DNA of 8,511 nt from NCBI GenBank assembly GCA_002381185.1, contig DFOA01000008.1, positions 1 through 8,511 of the forward strand, given 5' to 3'. Of the stretch, positions 6,836 to 8,511 are shown piece by piece. The position numbers and the translations under genes were made by a program. This DNA comes from Firmicutes bacterium UBA3553 (GTDB taxonomy: Bacteria; Bacillota; Clostridia; Tissierellales; Sedimentibacteraceae). Under the pieces are notes generated by a model. That model ran no database searches, was not told the DNA's origin, and worked only from the letters and a program-made list of their open reading frames with translations. Every line of letters begins with the position of its first letter. The first letter of the stretch is position 1.

Positions 6836-8056
6836 TTACATGTAAATCTTAGCTATTTGTGCAGATAAATCTTCATATGTAAAAGGTTTATGTATTATAA
6901 CCTCGCCATTTTTAATAAGATCTTCGCAATCTGCCTGTCTAGCATAGCCGGTAATAAAAAGCGCTCTGGTATTTTTGTCTATCTTAAGCATTTCATCATA
7001 GAGCTGTTTACCTGTCATTATCGGCATTGATAAATCTATTATTGAAAAAGCAATGTTATTTCTGTGTTTATTGTAATACTCCAATGCCTCCAACGGCTTA
7101 CTGAATTTAATTACATCATACCCTAAATCTTCAAGAAGTTCTGATTCTACATCAAGCACATTTTCGTCATCATCAACAAGCATAATCAAATTGCTTTTAA
7201 TTTCAAATTTAAGGTTAGTCTTGCCTGACTGTTTTTTGTTATAAACGGGTAGAAAAATTTCAAAACGCGTACCGTATCCTACCTTACTTTTAACATTGAT
7301 AAATCCCGAGTGAGATTTAACTGTTCCGAAAACTACGGAAAGCCCAAGTCCGGTTCCTTTTGACTTTGTTTTTGTTGAAAAATATGGTTCGAATATTTTC
7401 ATTATAACATCTTCACCTATTCCAACTCCGTTGTCTTCAACATAAATTGTAATGTATTGCCCCTGCTTCAGGGTTTCGCCGTGGCTTAGAACCATTTCAG
7501 AAAAAACAACTGTATCAACTGTTCCTACTTCAATTTTTCCAAATGAATTTTCTAAGGCGTCTCTGGAATTTAATATCAAATTAACTATTAAATTCTCAAT
7601 TTGTGCTTCGTCTCCCAATATGGTTTTATTAGAAGCACCATATTTGTAGCTCAGTTCAATTTTTTTGTCCAGTATGGATTCCACCATTGTATAAGTGTTA
7701 TCCATTACACCTTTTAGGTTAATCGGTTTGTTAGTGCTGCTTTCTTTCTTTGAGAACATCAATATTTTCTTGGTTAAATTTGCAGTGCTTTGAGAAATAT
7801 GAATAATTCTTTCAGCATACTCCTTTACTTTATCCAAGTCATCAGTTCTCTGTATCATGGTAGCGTTGCCTATGATACTCATTAATTGATTGTTAAAATC
7901 ATGTGCAATCCCTCCTGCCAGCTGACCTAAGGCCGCCATTTTTTCACTCTGTCTTCTTGCAATTTCCTGCATCTCCTGCATTTCCTGCAATTCTTCAGTG
8001 TTTCGAATGTCCAAATCCTCTTTTGCAATTACTTGCATCTCTTCGCTTTTAATCAT
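6836..8056 (-). CDS. Hybrid histidine kinase with receiver domain, no sensor domain
   Basis: Cytoplasmic hybrid kinase of 406 residues. A charged, probably coiled-coil N-terminus (about 1-40) leads into a HisKA-type H-box, GGIAHDFNN, with H52 as phospho-acceptor. The HATPase domain shows the N-box with N159 and N163, the G1 motif DNGVGIG at 208-214, the F-box region IFEPYFSTK at 221-229, and the G2 motif GTGLGLS at 234-240. The C-terminal receiver domain spans about 289-406, with acidic pair D295/D296, phospho-acceptor D341, T369 and K390. No transmembrane, PAS or GAF segment precedes the H-box, whereas AHDFNN kinases usually carry one or more PAS domains. No DNA-binding response regulator is adjacent, so the output is unknown. 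The start has AAAGGGG 5 bases upstream; M7 is an alternative. No confident promoter was found in the AT-rich 150 bases upstream. The gene ends at its own terminator. It may act with a separate sensor protein or serve as a phosphorelay node. Confidence 0.93.
   Translation of the reverse strand: MIKSEEMQVIAKEDLDIRNTEELQEMQEMQEIARRQSEKMAALGQLAGGIAHDFNNQLMSIIGNATMIQRTDDLDKVKEYAERIIHISQSTANLTKKILMFSKKESSTNKPINLKGVMDNTYTMVESILDKKIELSYKYGASNKTILGDEAQIENLIVNLILNSRDALENSFGKIEVGTVDTVVFSEMVLSHGETLKQGQYITIYVEDNGVGIGEDVIMKIFEPYFSTKTKSKGTGLGLSVVFGTVKSHSGFINVKSKVGYGTRFEIFLPVYNKKQSGKTNLKFEIKSNLIMLVDDDENVLDVESELLEDLGYDVIKFSKPLEALEYYNKHRNNIAFSIIDLSMPIMTGKQLYDEMLKIDKNTRALFITGYARQADCEDLIKNGEVIIHKPFTYEDLSAQIAKIYM
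7963..7989 (-). repeat. Tandem 9-bp repeat in the kinase N-terminus
   Basis: Three adjoining 9-base units (TGCAGGAAA, TGCAGGAGA, TGCAGGAAA on the minus strand) encode the repeated Gln-Glu-Met pattern at residues about 23-31, just ahead of the H-box. Copy-number change would keep the frame and alter the helix length before the dimerisation domain. Confidence 0.8.
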
Positions 8057-8206
8057 TTGTTCCCCTTTACCTTCTCTAAATAATATCTCAAGTTAATATA
8101 CAATTCTTAAAAGTAAAATTTTGTAGAAAAATGTAGTATTGGGAAAAAATAATAAAATATTTTTGTTTTTTGATAGAATACATTTTATGGTTATAGTTTA
8201 CAAAGG

Positions 8207-8250
8207 AAAAAAAAAGCAACATCCAACGTCGCTAAGATCGTCAAATGTTG
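8207..8250 (-). terminator. Intrinsic terminator of tRNA-Lys
   Basis: On the minus strand a 12-bp stem (CAACATTTGACG with CGTTGGATGTTG, including three G-U pairs) closes a 10-base loop. A C and nine T residues follow. It begins 7 bases after the encoded CCA, so the tRNA appears to be a single-gene transcript. Confidence 0.9.
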
Positions 8251-8257
8251 TTTATAG

Positions 8258-8333
8258 TGGTGATCCATCGGCGATTCGAACGCCGGACACCTTGATTAAA
8301 AGTCAAGTGCTCTGCCTGCTGAGCTAATGGATC
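8258..8333 (-). tRNA. tRNA-Lys (anticodon UUU)
   Basis: A complete 76-base cloverleaf including an encoded CCA (8258-8260). The acceptor stem GATCCAT pairs fully with ATGGATC, and the discriminator is A. The D-stem is GCTC/GAGC. The anticodon stem CTTGA/TCAAG encloses the loop CTTTTAA, placing anticodon TTT at 8298-8300. The variable loop is GTGTC. The T-stem CGGCG/CGCCG encloses TTCGAAT. All stems are perfectly paired, so the gene looks functional. It reads AAA and AAG lysine codons. Confidence 0.98.
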
Positions 8334-8354
8334 AAACTTTTTAATAACTTTTAT

Positions 8355-8383
8355 ATAATAACCCGCTTGTCTAATCTTGTCAA
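8355..8383 (-). promoter_or_regulatory. Promoter of tRNA-Lys
   Basis: On the minus strand a consensus TTGACA (8378-8383), exactly 17 bases, then TATTAT (8355-8360). The predicted start near 8348 lies about 15 bases before the mature tRNA 5' end. A long A/T-tract region lies directly upstream (8384-8420) and could act as an UP-like element. Confidence 0.85.
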
Positions 8384-8511
8384 TAAATTTTTTTAAAAAA
8401 GTTTTTTTATTTATTTTATTAATAAATATACTAAGACTATGATATGCCAATAAGTGATACTTAGTTTATCCAATATGATATTTTTTATAACCATCAGTTC
8501 TGAGGAATAAA

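Noticed and set aside
8057..8206. Promoter for the kinase gene
   Set aside because: Several AT-rich -10-like hexamers exist, but none has a credible -35 at 16-18 bases. The best pair (TTGTAA, 17 bases, TATTCT) has too many mismatches to report.
8139..8327. Plus-strand frame of 62 codons, with TGATAGAAT at 8171-8179 resembling an extended -10
   Set aside because: No matching -35 hexamer is present, and the frame runs antisense through the tRNA terminator and tRNA. No ribosome-binding site or recognisable protein.
8241..8450. 69-codon open frame on the minus strand spanning the tRNA
   Set aside because: Its LAQQAEHLTFNQGVRRSNRR stretch is the translated tRNA-Lys sequence, a well-known source of spurious proteins.
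8494..8511. GAGGAATAAA at the right edge as a ribosome-binding site of a plus-strand gene
   Set aside because: No start codon is inside the window and no convincing plus-strand promoter precedes it.

Overview
This 8.5-kb, AT-rich window looks chromosomal and comes from a low-GC Gram-positive bacterium. Strong AGGAGG/AAGGGG-type Shine-Dalgarno sites, U-tailed intrinsic terminators, an MreB homologue and S-layer-homology (SLH) domains point to class Clostridia. I cannot fix the genus from the sequence alone. Every supported gene is on the minus strand, so transcription runs from the right edge to the left.

In transcription order the layout is as follows. (1) A tRNA-Lys(UUU) gene has its own near-consensus promoter, an encoded CCA end and an intrinsic terminator. 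(2) A short hybrid histidine kinase lacks a sensor domain; it ends at a long-stemmed terminator. (3) A long, divergent ribose-phosphate pyrophosphokinase gene (prs) is a single-gene unit with its own promoter and terminator. A perfect 24-bp palindrome lies just upstream of that promoter. (4) A stand-alone MreB/Mbl actin homologue has a strong extended -10 promoter. (5) After a hairpin with a poor U-tract come galU, an alpha-phosphoglucomutase/phosphomannomutase (pgcA-like), and a secreted lytic transglycosylase with SH3-like and SLH domains. These last three are tightly spaced and end at a perfect hairpin near the left edge.

The left half has a cell-envelope theme. PgcA makes glucose-1-phosphate and GalU turns it into UDP-glucose for cell-wall or secondary-polymer glycans. 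The SLT-SLH protein is predicted to cleave peptidoglycan while tethered to the wall, and MreB organises wall elongation. Prs supplies PRPP for nucleotide, His and Trp synthesis and is not obviously linked to the rest.

Two starts were moved inward from the longest open frame on ribosome-binding-site evidence: prs to 6675 and pgcA to 3252. The 178 bases right of the tRNA hold its promoter and otherwise AT-rich sequence with no supported gene. No gap exceeds 300 bases without a gene. I found no CRISPR array, insertion sequence, phage gene or defence system. The window is essentially housekeeping, and the more interesting points are regulatory or architectural.
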